A stretch of 64,000 bases of DNA, taken from an uncultured Acetatifactor sp. (GTDB lineage Bacteria; Bacillota; Clostridia; Lachnospirales; Lachnospiraceae). The notes below the pieces were generated by a model. The model made no database searches, had not been told where the DNA came from, and saw nothing but the letters and a program-made list of their open reading frames with translations. The translations under genes and the position numbers were made by a program. The stretch spans positions 1 through 64,000 of the forward strand of contig CAJTZD010000007.1 in NCBI GenBank assembly GCA_910584235.1, read 5' to 3'. Shown here piece by piece: positions 1 through 8,755 of the stretch (its first letter is position 1; the number at the start of each line of letters is the position of its first letter).

Positions 1-34
1 TATACCAGAAAAAAAGAATTTGTTCACAATTTAT

Positions 35-2548
35 TTACTCATGCGTTTGTCGTGCTTCTTCCCCCAGATTTCCGGAAGGCTGACAAATATCAAAAGCGGT
101 TCTCATTCTCTTTACTGTCTGTAAGAAGTATGTCTTGAATGAGACTTTTTGAGTACCTTTGTTCCCTTCCGTCCGTAATTCCTGCGTTGACACAAATACA
201 TATTCCGCAGCCTTTGCAAGAAGTCTGTAACGCTCTATAGGATCACAATCCTGATTCAGGAAAGGGGTTAAATCATAAGCCGCAAACAGTGTCTTTAAGA
301 TTTCCAGTTCTTCTCTGAATACACAGGTTGCCTGCATGACATCGTCGGATGTAGGGGCCACAGAAGCATCACCCCCATAAACTTTCATAGCTTCCCGCAT
401 ATTATCCCGAATGCCGATATAGTCCACAACCATGCCAAACTCTTTCCCGGGATATTTTCTGTTTACCCGGCTGATGGTCTGAATCAGCACATGTTTCTTC
501 AGGGGTTTATCGTTATACAGATATGTAAGAGAGGGTACGTCGAATCCGGTTATCCACATATCCACAACAATCACAATATGCAAATTTGATTTTTCCTGTT
601 TGAATGCTGCGTCCAGCTCTTCAGAGCGCTTGTCATTGCGGACACCGCCGAGATAATTGTACATCTCAGCCTCATCATTACTGCCCACACTTGCTACCAT
701 GGCCATAAAAGGCATGGGCGATACTCCTTCAGCAGTTTTCTTTTCTTCAAACCATTCCGGATATTGAATCCTGAATTTTTGCAATAAAGCATATGCTATC
801 TTTCTATTTGAGCAGACTATCATGGCTTTCTGTATTCTGTCCGGGTCGCCTGCACAGGCAGAGACATAGTGGTCATGGATATCTGCTGCAAGGCGCTCCA
901 GGCGCAATGGTTCTCCTAAAATGACTTCCATGGAACTCATGGCTTTTTTGCTGGCTTCGATATCCTCTTGGGTTGCACCGTCATCGGCACATTTTTTATA
1001 GTAATCTTCGATTTGCTTTACTTTTTCCTTATCCAGCAAAACCTTTGCGATACGAGGGTGATATTTGATAGATACCGTTAATCCGTCAGCAACCGCCTGG
1101 TCCATGGTATACCGATCAATTTCCTCACCAAAAGTCTGATATGTTTCCGCAATGGGAGTTCCTGTAAAACCTACGAAAGTAGCCTGCGGAAACGCCTCTT
1201 TCAATACTTTTGCATAAGGCTTTGACACCATAGCTTTCATATTTTTATCAGCGTCCCTGCTGAACTGAATCCTTTTCGAATGTTCAAGCTGGGTTCTATG
1301 TGCCTCATCGGAAAAGCATATAATGTTCTGGCGGGCATTGATGAGACCTATTTTATCATCTTTCCGGTCGCAGAATTTCTGAATGGTACAGATGTAGAAA
1401 CCGCCGCTTTGTCTTGCCCCAAGCTCCTGCCTTAACTCCGCTCTGTTTTTTACAACAGAAACTTCACCAAGATTCAGGAATTCCGTACTCCTGGTAAAAA
1501 GTTTTGCTCCCTGCTTCTGAAGTTCATCACGGTCAACAATCAGAACAATGGTGGGCGATCCAATCTGAGGGACATCCGTACAGCGAAGGGCAAGCTGTCT
1601 GGCCAGAAACGCCATAGTGTACGTCTTCCCGCATCCTGTGGCGCCAAAATAGGTGCCGCCTTTACCGCTTTTTTTCACAACGGAATCGATAATGCTTTGT
1701 TTCAGTAACCTTGCTGCAAAAAACTGCGGATAACGACACACGATTTCAACCTGGGAATTATCATAAATACTATCCTGAAAATAAACATAGTCTCTGAAAA
1801 TTTCCAGGAAACGGGCAGGGCTATAAACGCCCTTTATCATTGTCTCTGTTTCCGCAAAGGGCAGAGTGGATATTTTATCACTTTCATTTACACGACGCCA
1901 GGCATAGAAATGTTCATAAGGTGTACGAACCGTTCCAAGTCTTGTTTTTACACCGTCTGAAATACAGGCAAGAGGACAATAATGCAGTAAATGCGGGATA
2001 TCCCTCCAATAGCGGATATTGATCTGTTCCCATGCGTCATAAATGGTGGCGTTTGCATCCGCAGGATTTTTCAGTTCAATCACGCACAACGGCATACCGT
2101 TTACAAACAAAAGCAAGTCTGGTCTCCGATTTTCTTTCTGGCCATTATTTGTATATTCTACTGTGAACTGATTCACCACACGAAATATGTTCTGGCCCGG
2201 ATTTTCAAAGTCAATAAGAGGGATCATTCTGGCCAGTCCGTCCTGTGGTATAAACTGCATGCCATCGACCATCCAGCCGTATGCCTTGTGCAAAGTTGCA
2301 AAGTCACTTTCACTGCCTGCAAGGCGTACATTATCAAAAATCTGAGTGACTTCATCTCCTGTTAAATCAACATTTGTGTCTGAAATAAACGCCTTAAAGT
2401 CATCAGCAATCAGTACATCTCTCTTGACTACACGCAAAATTTCGTTGCCGGAAGAATACTTCCAGCCTTCCGCCTCCAAGAATCCAATGAAAGCATATTC
2501 ATAATCTGATTCACAGTAGCGTCCATTGTAATTTTTCAGTTTAGCCAT
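35..2548 (-). CDS. hsdR: Type I restriction enzyme subunit R (HsdR), probably C-terminally truncated
   Basis: Motor and nuclease subunit of a type I restriction complex; with HsdM and HsdS it translocates DNA and cuts away from unmodified sites. The 837-residue product has a PD-(D/E)XK nuclease region (PD at about 143, ELK at 158-160), Walker A GATGCGKT at 302-309, DEAH at 414-417 and a motif VI-like QTISRVNR near 690. It starts 3 bases after hsdS, so the two are probably co-translated. Members of this family usually run to 1000 residues or more with a helical C-terminal domain that binds the methyltransferase; here the sequence stops just after QPSGNLGEE with a short unrelated tail. I see no continuation in any frame before the window edge. 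The identity is firm; whether it still restricts is doubtful. Confidence 0.9.
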   Translation of the reverse strand: MAKLKNYNGRYCESDYEYAFIGFLEAEGWKYSSGNEILRVVKRDVLIADDFKAFISDTNVDLTGDEVTQIFDNVRLAGSESDFATLHKAYGWMVDGMQFIPQDGLARMIPLIDFENPGQNIFRVVNQFTVEYTNNGQKENRRPDLLLFVNGMPLCVIELKNPADANATIYDAWEQINIRYWRDIPHLLHYCPLACISDGVKTRLGTVRTPYEHFYAWRRVNESDKISTLPFAETETMIKGVYSPARFLEIFRDYVYFQDSIYDNSQVEIVCRYPQFFAARLLKQSIIDSVVKKSGKGGTYFGATGCGKTYTMAFLARQLALRCTDVPQIGSPTIVLIVDRDELQKQGAKLFTRSTEFLNLGEVSVVKNRAELRQELGARQSGGFYICTIQKFCDRKDDKIGLINARQNIICFSDEAHRTQLEHSKRIQFSRDADKNMKAMVSKPYAKVLKEAFPQATFVGFTGTPIAETYQTFGEEIDRYTMDQAVADGLTVSIKYHPRIAKVLLDKEKVKQIEDYYKKCADDGATQEDIEASKKAMSSMEVILGEPLRLERLAADIHDHYVSACAGDPDRIQKAMIVCSNRKIAYALLQKFRIQYPEWFEEKKTAEGVSPMPFMAMVASVGSNDEAEMYNYLGGVRNDKRSEELDAAFKQEKSNLHIVIVVDMWITGFDVPSLTYLYNDKPLKKHVLIQTISRVNRKYPGKEFGMVVDYIGIRDNMREAMKVYGGDASVAPTSDDVMQATCVFREELEILKTLFAAYDLTPFLNQDCDPIERYRLLAKAAEYVFVSTQELRTEGNKGTQKVSFKTYFLQTVKRMRTAFDICQPSGNLGEEARQTHE

Positions 2549-2551
2549 AAG

Positions 2552-3682
2552 CTACGCCTCCTTTGTTTTTCTTCCCTCCTCGATGGAGCCCTTTATAAGT
2601 ATTGGGCAAATGTCTTTTATTTGTTTTTTCAGTTTTTCGTTGATTTTCGTTCTGATGATTAAAACTCTGTGCAATTCAGAAACTATTTTCTGTTCTCTTT
2701 CATCTGCATTTGGAATTGTCAAATCTAAAAATTCTTCCCATGACAAGCTGCCTCTTGCACTTGTATCACAAGAAAACCAACCTCTTCGTTCAAATTCAGG
2801 TCGATTAACATTTGCCATAAAATAATCTGCATTTATATTAACAGTTTTGAATGTATAATACGCCGGCGATATCAAATAGTTCTCTTTAGAATCATTTCTT
2901 GCAATCGTAAGCCTTCCGTCTCGTCCAACTTTCATTAACACTGCTCCATATTCATTTGGAGCAACAATTTTATAATTTGAAAAAATCAATCCATGTTCGT
3001 CAGCGATAGAATCAATAAAATAATTATCCATGTTAAGCCCTTTGAGTTTATATGGCTCATTCGATTTGTTTCTATTGTCAATTTGAACCACATAATTCCT
3101 GATAGGGACTCTTCCTTTAGAATGCTTTAATTTATCTATATATGCATCACAAATTCTCTTCAAATCCTCCAACCCACGCTCATAGCTTTTCTGATTTGCA
3201 AGCATAGTATTGTAGACATCTACGTACTTTTGCTGAATCGGAAGTGGGGGAAGGTATAATTCCATATCACATAAAGTTTCCCAGGAGAATACTTCTGTTG
3301 AACTACCCCATGAGTGAAAGCAAGCTTCTCTATCCCACTCATCACGTTTAAAGTGTAAAAACAAATAGTCAGCCAAGACAATGTTTTCCATTGATGATTT
3401 TACTTTGAACGCTACATTATTCCAACTAATTATAAAAGTTTCATTTGTATTATTATAACCAAAACCAATTTTCTTACCATGTGTCCTAGGATTATAAATG
3501 AATTCGCCTGGACTTACAACTAAAAATTTAGATATGTCTGTTCCTGTCACATTAGCTTTCGTAGGTATTATTTCCTTCGTAATCGTCATGCCTCTTACAT
3601 CTTCAGAACCATATATTAATTCTGAATTGGTTTTTAAAACAAGTTCAATTAGTTTTCCAAGTTTATATTTAGTCAATCCCAT
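2552..3682 (-). CDS. hsdS: Type I restriction-modification specificity subunit (HsdS)
   Basis: DNA recognition subunit of the type I complex, binding HsdM (and HsdR) to a bipartite target. It shows the family layout of two target-recognition domains, each followed by a helical spacer: the first spacer begins with LPPLPIQQKYVDVYN in mid-protein, and the second, equivalent one lies at the C-terminus (EREQKIVSELHRVL). I place the start at MGLTKYKLG because GGGGG lies seven bases upstream of it; a longer reading from 3703 would lack that spacing. The start overlaps the end of hsdM by 14 bases, which suggests translational coupling. The recognition sequence cannot be read from the protein by eye. 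Target-recognition domains exchange readily, so this gene is the likely variable part of the system. Confidence 0.88.
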   Translation of the reverse strand: MGLTKYKLGKLIELVLKTNSELIYGSEDVRGMTITKEIIPTKANVTGTDISKFLVVSPGEFIYNPRTHGKKIGFGYNNTNETFIISWNNVAFKVKSSMENIVLADYLFLHFKRDEWDREACFHSWGSSTEVFSWETLCDMELYLPPLPIQQKYVDVYNTMLANQKSYERGLEDLKRICDAYIDKLKHSKGRVPIRNYVVQIDNRNKSNEPYKLKGLNMDNYFIDSIADEHGLIFSNYKIVAPNEYGAVLMKVGRDGRLTIARNDSKENYLISPAYYTFKTVNINADYFMANVNRPEFERRGWFSCDTSARGSLSWEEFLDLTIPNADEREQKIVSELHRVLIIRTKINEKLKKQIKDICPILIKGSIEEGRKTKEA

Positions 3683-5288
3683 AACCAATCCCCCGGAATG
3701 CATCTTCCAGCATCTGCTGGGATTTCTTTTCCTGCTTCATAATTTCTTTCATTTCTGCCTGAATACGCGCCATTTCTTTCTCATAGTCGATATCCAAGTC
3801 ATGGTCAATAAACGCAATATATTTGCTGGGAGCAAGGGTCCAGCCTTTGCTTTCAATCTCGGCAATGCCAACACTGCGATAAAGCTCAGGCACTTCATAT
3901 TTTGTTCCGTCAGTTCCTTTGCTCTGCCAGGTGTGATAAATTCCGGCAGCTTTTTCTATCTGTTCAGTCGTTAAACGAACTTTCTTTTTGTTCTCCCCTT
4001 TCACCGGGTTTTCCGTCCAGGTACGCAAATCCATAAAAAGAATTTCATGATGGCGATTACGCAGACTTCTGCCGTGATAGCTGCCTCCCTTTTTATTTTG
4101 ATTCAGAATCCAAAGGGTGACGCTTATATCGGTAGTGATGAACATCTCTCTCGGCAGAACCATAATGGCTTCAACCTTGTCATTCTGAATAAGCTTTTTA
4201 CGGATTTCCAGAGTATCGTTATCATTTAATGCGCCATTGGCAAGCAGGAATCCGGCAACGCCATCCGCAATCTTTAAATGCGAAAGCATATGCAGAATCC
4301 AGGCATAGTTTGCGTTGCTTTCCGGTGGTGTCCGATAGTCCGTCCAGCGAGGATCGTTTTTCAGGTTATCATCATACCAGCCTTTCAGGTTGAACGGCGG
4401 ATTAGCCATTATGTAATTAAAATACAATCCTCTATGCAAATCATGGGTAAAGGAAGAATCGTTTGTCTCTCCAAGGTTATGGCTGAGTCCACGAAGTGCA
4501 AGATTCATTTTTGCAAGACGATAGGTTGCAGCATCCTTTTCCTGTCCATAAATATTAATTCTATTAATGTCGCCCTGTTTTGCTTTTACAAGAGCGGCAC
4601 TCTGGATAAACATACCGCCTGATCCACAGCAGGGGTCATATAAAGTACCGTCATAAGGTTCAATCATAGATGCAATCAATTGAACCACGTCATGGGGCGT
4701 ATAAAACTCTCCCTCTTCTTTTGTAGCGTTAATTGCAAATTCCCTGAGGAAGTATTCATACACACGTCCAATCAAATCTTTTTCTTCCCCAAAGGCCTTG
4801 TGGCTGATTTTGTTCACTTCATCCACCAGCTTTTTTATGTCATTGGGTGCAAGATTACGGGTTGTAAATGTACCCTCTATAAAACAGCCTTTCAGATCAT
4901 CTGAACCCATTGCTATGCTGTGAAGAGCTGTATCAAGCGCAACATTAAGCCCCGGTGCAGCTGTATTGATAATGGTTGACCATCTTGCATCTTTCGGCAA
5001 ATTATATGTGCCGTCCGTGAAAGTTGCATCCTCAAAAAAAGCCGCTCTGATATTTTCATCTTCCGGGTCAAGCCCCTGTTCAATCAAAGTCTGACGAAGT
5101 TTTTCGAGTCCGTCTTCGTATTTCTCCCCAATAAAGCGCAGGAAAACAAGTGTGAGCATCATATCTCTCTTTTCAAAAAATGAGCCGGAATTACGCGCCG
5201 CACGCAGGATGTCTCTGCAATTAAATAAAATATTATCTATGTTCAATGCTTTTTCTTCCGTTTTCTTATTTGCCATCTTAGTTTTCAT
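3669..5288 (-). CDS. hsdM: Type I restriction-modification methyltransferase subunit (HsdM)
   Basis: N6-adenine methyltransferase subunit of the type I system; transfers methyl from S-adenosylmethionine to adenine in the HsdS-defined site. The 539 residues include an N-terminal helical HsdM domain, SAM-binding motif I DPCCGSGG at 218-225 and catalytic motif IV NPPF at 296-299, in the usual order and at the usual length. It is first in the hsdM-hsdS-hsdR order. GGAAGG abuts the ATG at 5288, and a second ATG at 5276 (MANKKTEE) sits 12 bases after the same motif, so either could be used. No frameshift or missing motif is seen, so methylation may persist even if restriction is lost. Confidence 0.92.
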   Translation of the reverse strand: MKTKMANKKTEEKALNIDNILFNCRDILRAARNSGSFFEKRDMMLTLVFLRFIGEKYEDGLEKLRQTLIEQGLDPEDENIRAAFFEDATFTDGTYNLPKDARWSTIINTAAPGLNVALDTALHSIAMGSDDLKGCFIEGTFTTRNLAPNDIKKLVDEVNKISHKAFGEEKDLIGRVYEYFLREFAINATKEEGEFYTPHDVVQLIASMIEPYDGTLYDPCCGSGGMFIQSAALVKAKQGDINRINIYGQEKDAATYRLAKMNLALRGLSHNLGETNDSSFTHDLHRGLYFNYIMANPPFNLKGWYDDNLKNDPRWTDYRTPPESNANYAWILHMLSHLKIADGVAGFLLANGALNDNDTLEIRKKLIQNDKVEAIMVLPREMFITTDISVTLWILNQNKKGGSYHGRSLRNRHHEILFMDLRTWTENPVKGENKKKVRLTTEQIEKAAGIYHTWQSKGTDGTKYEVPELYRSVGIAEIESKGWTLAPSKYIAFIDHDLDIDYEKEMARIQAEMKEIMKQEKKSQQMLEDAFRGIGYGID

Positions 5289-5347
5289 CCTTCCACATTA
5301 ACCCAATATATAATGTATGGTTTCCGATTCCATCCTTGACGCTCTAC

Positions 5348-5479
5348 TTATACTTCCCTAGCTAAACGTTGTTTGATACCCAGCAAAGCCTCTACTTCGG
5401 ATGTTGTGATTTTTCCGTTTTGGGCAATCATCTGATAGATTAACGCCTGTTGCTCCGGCAGCGATTCGGCCGTCCCCGG
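5348..5479 (-). pseudogene. Remnant of a winged-helix C-terminus (AlbA-type regulator/ATPase family)
   Basis: On the minus strand this reads 43 residues ending at a stop, with a core LPEQQALIYQMIAQNG followed by KITTSEVEALLGIKQ. That pattern resembles the C-terminal winged helix of AlbA/Schlafen-like putative regulators. There is no start codon, and an upstream in-frame stop cuts it off, so it is a fragment. It fills the gap between hsdM and the next gene and indicates past gene loss in the island. The family assignment is from pattern memory and moderate. Confidence 0.45.
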
Positions 5480-5556
5480 CACATGCAGACACTACCTCGT
5501 ACCGTATCAGCAGCTCAATAAAGATTTATTCGCAGTGCAATCTCCATATCAACAAA

Positions 5557-5690
5557 CTATACATCTGTAACGGTTTGTACAGCCGATTCATAATCTATAC
5601 CATATCTCATTATAATTGCCAAAGCCGCTATTATAAGGCCCCAAGTTCATTTTCACGCCCATGGAGATGTCCAATGGCGGCAATCATAAG
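5557..5690 (-). pseudogene. Frameshifted remnant of an unrecognised gene
   Basis: Two minus-strand stretches join with one frameshift: LMIAAIGHLHGRENELG, then GLIIAALAIIMRYG continuing to DYESAVQTVTDV and a stop. The amphipathic, Ala/Ile-rich composition looks like former coding sequence rather than noise. I do not recognise the family. No start codon or ribosome site is present. It lies directly after the stop of the GNAT-like gene. Confidence 0.3.
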
Positions 5691-5692
5691 TC

Positions 5693-6403
5693 TTATTTTA
5701 ATACATATGTGTCAAAACTATCATCCCTTTGATTGATGAATAAAGCTTTCAGCATCATTGCCGCCCAGTCACAATCATCTGCCTCGAACAAAACACTTCC
5801 ATATTGTGCAAGTATAGACAATGCAAGCGATTTTGCAAATTGCCCAAAATGTTTCTTATCTCTACCGCACACATAGGCAATCTCATTGTCCTCGATAAAC
5901 GCAAGGCTTGTAATCTGATCTCTACATTTTGCGTATATTGCTGTGGTGGGAAGTTCGGCACAGAAAGCTTCATAGCCCGCTGTCAATGGATTGATTTCTT
6001 TGTGGGTGCCTGCGTAGTAGCGGTACATTAAGCGGCAACAAGCCTCATACTCTGGCGTTCCAATCGAGCCGTGAAAAAGCCGCATATCGGAAGAACCTCC
6101 AATGTAATCATCCGGATATGCTTCCACCTCATAGCATTTACGCTTGCAGACAAAGCCACCGGCCGCCAGGAAAGCTACCGTTTGTACATCATCGGACTCC
6201 ACCATAGCCTGCAATGGGCGGTGGACAAGTTCTTTTAGATGGCTGAATAGTTCCGCACTGGCTTCGTTGTCAAAGCATTTCATTTCCAGTTTTACATAAC
6301 AATTGATTGCATGAGCGGCATTTTCATAAAGTTCTACCAAGCCCAGCTTGTTTTTGCCGGAATAAATGCTGCATACCTTATCCGTCTTTTGAATCGTAAT
6401 CAT
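5693..6403 (-). CDS. GNAT-like N-acetyltransferase
   Basis: Probable acetyl-CoA-dependent acyltransferase of unknown substrate. The C-terminal half resembles the GNAT fold: a strand pair around SLAFIEDNEIAYVCG followed by GRDKKHFGQFAKSLALSIL in the position of the acetyl-CoA loop and helix, although the classical Q/RxxGxG/A signature is not exact. The start is set at MITIQKTD because GGGGG lies six bases upstream; a longer reading from 6448 would run into the decayed rlmD tail copy. About 236 residues, consistent with one full GNAT domain plus an N-terminal domain. Neighbours are gene remnants on both sides, so it is probably island cargo. The substrate is unknown. Confidence 0.6.
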   Translation of the reverse strand: MITIQKTDKVCSIYSGKNKLGLVELYENAAHAINCYVKLEMKCFDNEASAELFSHLKELVHRPLQAMVESDDVQTVAFLAAGGFVCKRKCYEVEAYPDDYIGGSSDMRLFHGSIGTPEYEACCRLMYRYYAGTHKEINPLTAGYEAFCAELPTTAIYAKCRDQITSLAFIEDNEIAYVCGRDKKHFGQFAKSLALSILAQYGSVLFEADDCDWAAMMLKALFINQRDDSFDTYVLK

Positions 6404-6480
6404 GTTGTTCCCCCAACAGGAAAATCTCTCACATCGGAGCAGACCCACAAACTTAAAAATCCGTTTGGGTAGGTCGCTCT

Positions 6481-6588
6481 CTACACTGCATCGGTCAAAT
6501 CAGGCTCATCCATATCCAAATCGATACCGATATATTGCTTGGCATTCAGTTTGGACAGTAAGCATACCGTCTCCACATGAGCATCAAA
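6481..6588 (-). pseudogene. Decayed copy of the rlmD 3' tail (copy 1)
   Basis: The minus strand reads AHVETVCLLSKLNAKQ, then further codons ending DEPDLTDAV and a stop. This matches the end of the intact RlmD (HVETVCLLSKLNVEHH, then DEMDLTAA), and about 30 of 33 bases are identical around catgtggagacggtatg and the following tgtccaaact. Upstream of this segment there is no rlmD-like coding sequence. It therefore looks like an old junction of an element that integrates in, or carries, the rlmD 3' end, in the same orientation as the intact gene. Confidence 0.65.
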
Positions 6589-6690
6589 TTAGAACATATC
6601 CCCACAAAACCAAGGAAATATGGGCAATATTTTTACAGTACAACTACCGCTCGTGTATCCCTTTTCCCACAAAATATAGCTAATATAAAT

Positions 6691-6715
6691 TTTGCACCAC
6701 CTTGATGCAAAATTT
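6691..6715. repeat. 25-bp repeat, copy outside the DUF1016 gene
   Basis: The sequence tttgcaccac, then one C/T difference, then tgatgcaaaattt, matches an internal piece of the DUF1016 gene at 7421-7445 at 24 of 25 positions. It is partly self-complementary (TTTTGCA / TGCAAAA). It begins right at the DUF1016 stop, and on the minus strand codes for ILHQGGAK, the same peptide as inside the gene. Confidence 0.7.
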
Positions 6716-7731
6716 TAATTGATTCTTTTTTCAATATCTTCAATCGATGGTAGCTTGTCCTGTAATTCCTCTGAAACATGATTGGAAAGTTTGTATTCAC
6801 TTACTCCCATTGGTTTGTTTACATCTTTCAAAGCATATTCAGCTACCATTTTATCTTTACCCTTACACAGCAACAATCCAATTGTAGGATTGTCATTCGA
6901 CGATTTCAATTCTCCATCAACTGCTGATAAATAAAAGGATAGCTTTCCTGCAAACTCTGGTTCAAATTCCACTGTTTTTAATTCTACTACAAAATAGCAA
7001 TGCAATTTCACATTATAAAATAATAAGTCAATGAAAAATTCTCTTTTTCCAACTTGAATTGGATACTGGCGTCCCATAAAGGCAAAACCTGACCCAAATT
7101 CCAACAGCAATTTTGTTATTTGTTGAACAAGAGCATCTTCTAGCTCAATCTCTCTTAATTTTTTCACATTCGGTATAAAGTCAAAAATATATGGATCTTT
7201 AATAATTTCTTCTGCTTGCTCACTGAATGGATTAGCTAATTGTTTCTTAAAATTTGTTGTTTTATCTGCTAATGCCTGTCTGTAATATAGCCCACTTTCT
7301 ATCTGATGTGACAGCACTGTACTAGACCATCCATTTTCCAGACATTGCTGTGTATACCACATATGTTCTTCTAAATTATCCGTCTTATCTATCAGCAATT
7401 TTATTGCGCGCCAACTAATTTTTGCACCACCCTGATGCAAAATTTCTTCAGATGGTATTCGACGTGCAAATTGTTTCATATAGTTAAGATTTCTAACAGA
7501 ATATCCTTCTCTACTAGGATAAGTCATTCTCAAATCTTTTGATAATGTTTCAACAAATTTATTTCCCCATTGACTATATTGGAGAAGCACGTTCCCTATG
7601 TTCCAAAACAAGAAATTTCGTTCAACATTTGCATTTGTCATTACCTGATACTGTGCTTGCGTAATTCTCTCTTTTATTTTTTCCAAAACATCAATATATC
7701 CCTCCATAACTATCTCTGTTTTTTTCGCCAT
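6715..7731 (-). CDS. DUF1016/YhcG-family PDDEXK nuclease-like protein
   Basis: Member of the DUF1016 (YhcG, PDDEXK_nuclease) family, which often lies beside type I restriction systems; its exact role is not settled. Of 338 residues, the N-terminal part is the DUF1016 helical domain (FLFWNIGNVLLQ, SVRNLNYMKQFA, WRAIKLLIDK). The C-terminal part is a PD-(D/E)XK-type nuclease with FFIDLLFYN and VVELKT, the ELK at about residue 248. The start MAKKTEIV is chosen because GGAGGTG lies six to seven bases upstream; ATGs at 7746 and 7758 lack such a site. The internal peptide ILHQGGAK is repeated just after the stop codon. The sequence seems complete and could be active. Confidence 0.85.
   Translation of the reverse strand: MAKKTEIVMEGYIDVLEKIKERITQAQYQVMTNANVERNFLFWNIGNVLLQYSQWGNKFVETLSKDLRMTYPSREGYSVRNLNYMKQFARRIPSEEILHQGGAKISWRAIKLLIDKTDNLEEHMWYTQQCLENGWSSTVLSHQIESGLYYRQALADKTTNFKKQLANPFSEQAEEIIKDPYIFDFIPNVKKLREIELEDALVQQITKLLLEFGSGFAFMGRQYPIQVGKREFFIDLLFYNVKLHCYFVVELKTVEFEPEFAGKLSFYLSAVDGELKSSNDNPTIGLLLCKGKDKMVAEYALKDVNKPMGVSEYKLSNHVSEELQDKLPSIEDIEKRIN
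7421..7445. repeat. 25-bp repeat, copy inside the DUF1016 gene
   Basis: This internal segment of the DUF1016 gene codes for ILHQGGAK on the minus strand. It recurs with one mismatch at 6691-6715, immediately after the gene's stop. The outer copy may be what is left of a second DUF1016 gene, or of a slipped recombination. Confidence 0.7.
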
Positions 7732-7798
7732 TATATTCACCTCCATATCCTGTTTCACTTCCTATCATTATTACCCACTACAAACTTGCTCAATATTT

Positions 7799-8746
7799 TT
7801 ATTTTCTCCACCTTTTCAAAACATCGTTTAATGTGATTGGTTCATTCTTATCAATTTCTTTCCAATCTTCTTTCCAAACATCATAAACATCGACATTTTT
7901 TGATTTAGGTTCTGGATTAGGTTTCTCTAATTGAACAATCGCTGGTATTGGGCTGGCATCTCCCACCATAAGGCATTGTCCTGGTTGTAATGTAGGTAGA
8001 ATATCAGCAACTGCACTAGTATTATTGGGTAACAAACTCTTTATATAAGACTGATCTAATGTATTGGTAAGTCGTAAAGCTATAAAATTATTACATTGTG
8101 CAAAAATTGTATCAGATACTTCACTAGGTCTTTGACTAACCACCATCAAGCTGATTCCGTATTTTCTTCCTTCCTTGGCAATACGTTCAATAGACTTTTT
8201 AGATGCAGCATAGTCAACTCTTCCACTTCTACGCACATAATTATGTGCTTCTTCACACACAATCATAAATGGAACATCATTTACTTCATTTCTCTCATGT
8301 TTCAGTTTTGAAAAATGAAAACAAAAATCAAAAATAATACGTGAAATCAAACTAATTGTAATAGATAATACCTCAAATGGTACCCCACTCAAATCAATAA
8401 TACTAACATTTGCTTTATTTAAATATCCTAAAAATTGTTTTAATATTTCATCAAAATCATCGGATGTATAATCATCCCCATTCTCTTTTTGTGGTTTCAT
8501 TAAAAACTCTAATCTTCGGTCATTAATCTTATTATCTAATCTGGAAATAAACCTATTAAATTCTCCATTAAACGGTCCACCTGATGCCTTTGTATCCTTT
8601 GTTTGTGATACTGGAATAAATTTTTGTTTTTTCTGATCAGACCATCTTCTGTCGTATAAATAATAATATTTGATTTCTGATTCACATTTTCTCGGTTCTT
8701 CACTCGTACACCTCAATTCTACTAAAAAGTGCAACGTCCGTTGCAC
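7799..8746 (-). pseudogene. C-terminal half of a HerA-like/DUF87 ATPase
   Basis: This reads 315 residues of a HerA/FtsK-type ATPase. Visible are the Walker B-like strand FMIVCEEAHNYV, a sensor-like strand with SLMVVSQRPSEVSD, an arginine-containing segment NNFIALRLTN, and a C-terminal region rich in charged residues. The N-terminal half with Walker A is absent. The only start is a GTG at 8746 inside a palindrome, without a ribosome site, and the reading abuts a decayed rlmD tail. I infer a 5'-truncated gene. HerA-like ATPases often work with nucleases (NurA or SIR2-type), and an intact version may once have been paired with the nuclease-like neighbour. Confidence 0.7.
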
Positions 8747-8750
8747 TTTT
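8725..8750 (-). terminator. Perfect 12-bp palindrome, terminator-like
   Basis: AAAAGTGCAACG and CGTTGCACTTTT flank two bases. On the minus strand this lies just after the stop of the decayed rlmD tail copy 2 and is followed by TTTTTAG, as in an intrinsic terminator. The HerA-like fragment begins inside it, so it also marks a junction. Confidence 0.5.
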
Positions 8751-8755
8751 GCTAT

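Noticed and set aside
6404..6448. 15-codon extension of the GNAT-like protein
   Set aside because: The ATG at 6403 has a GGGGG site six bases away. The extension overlaps the region next to the rlmD tail copy.
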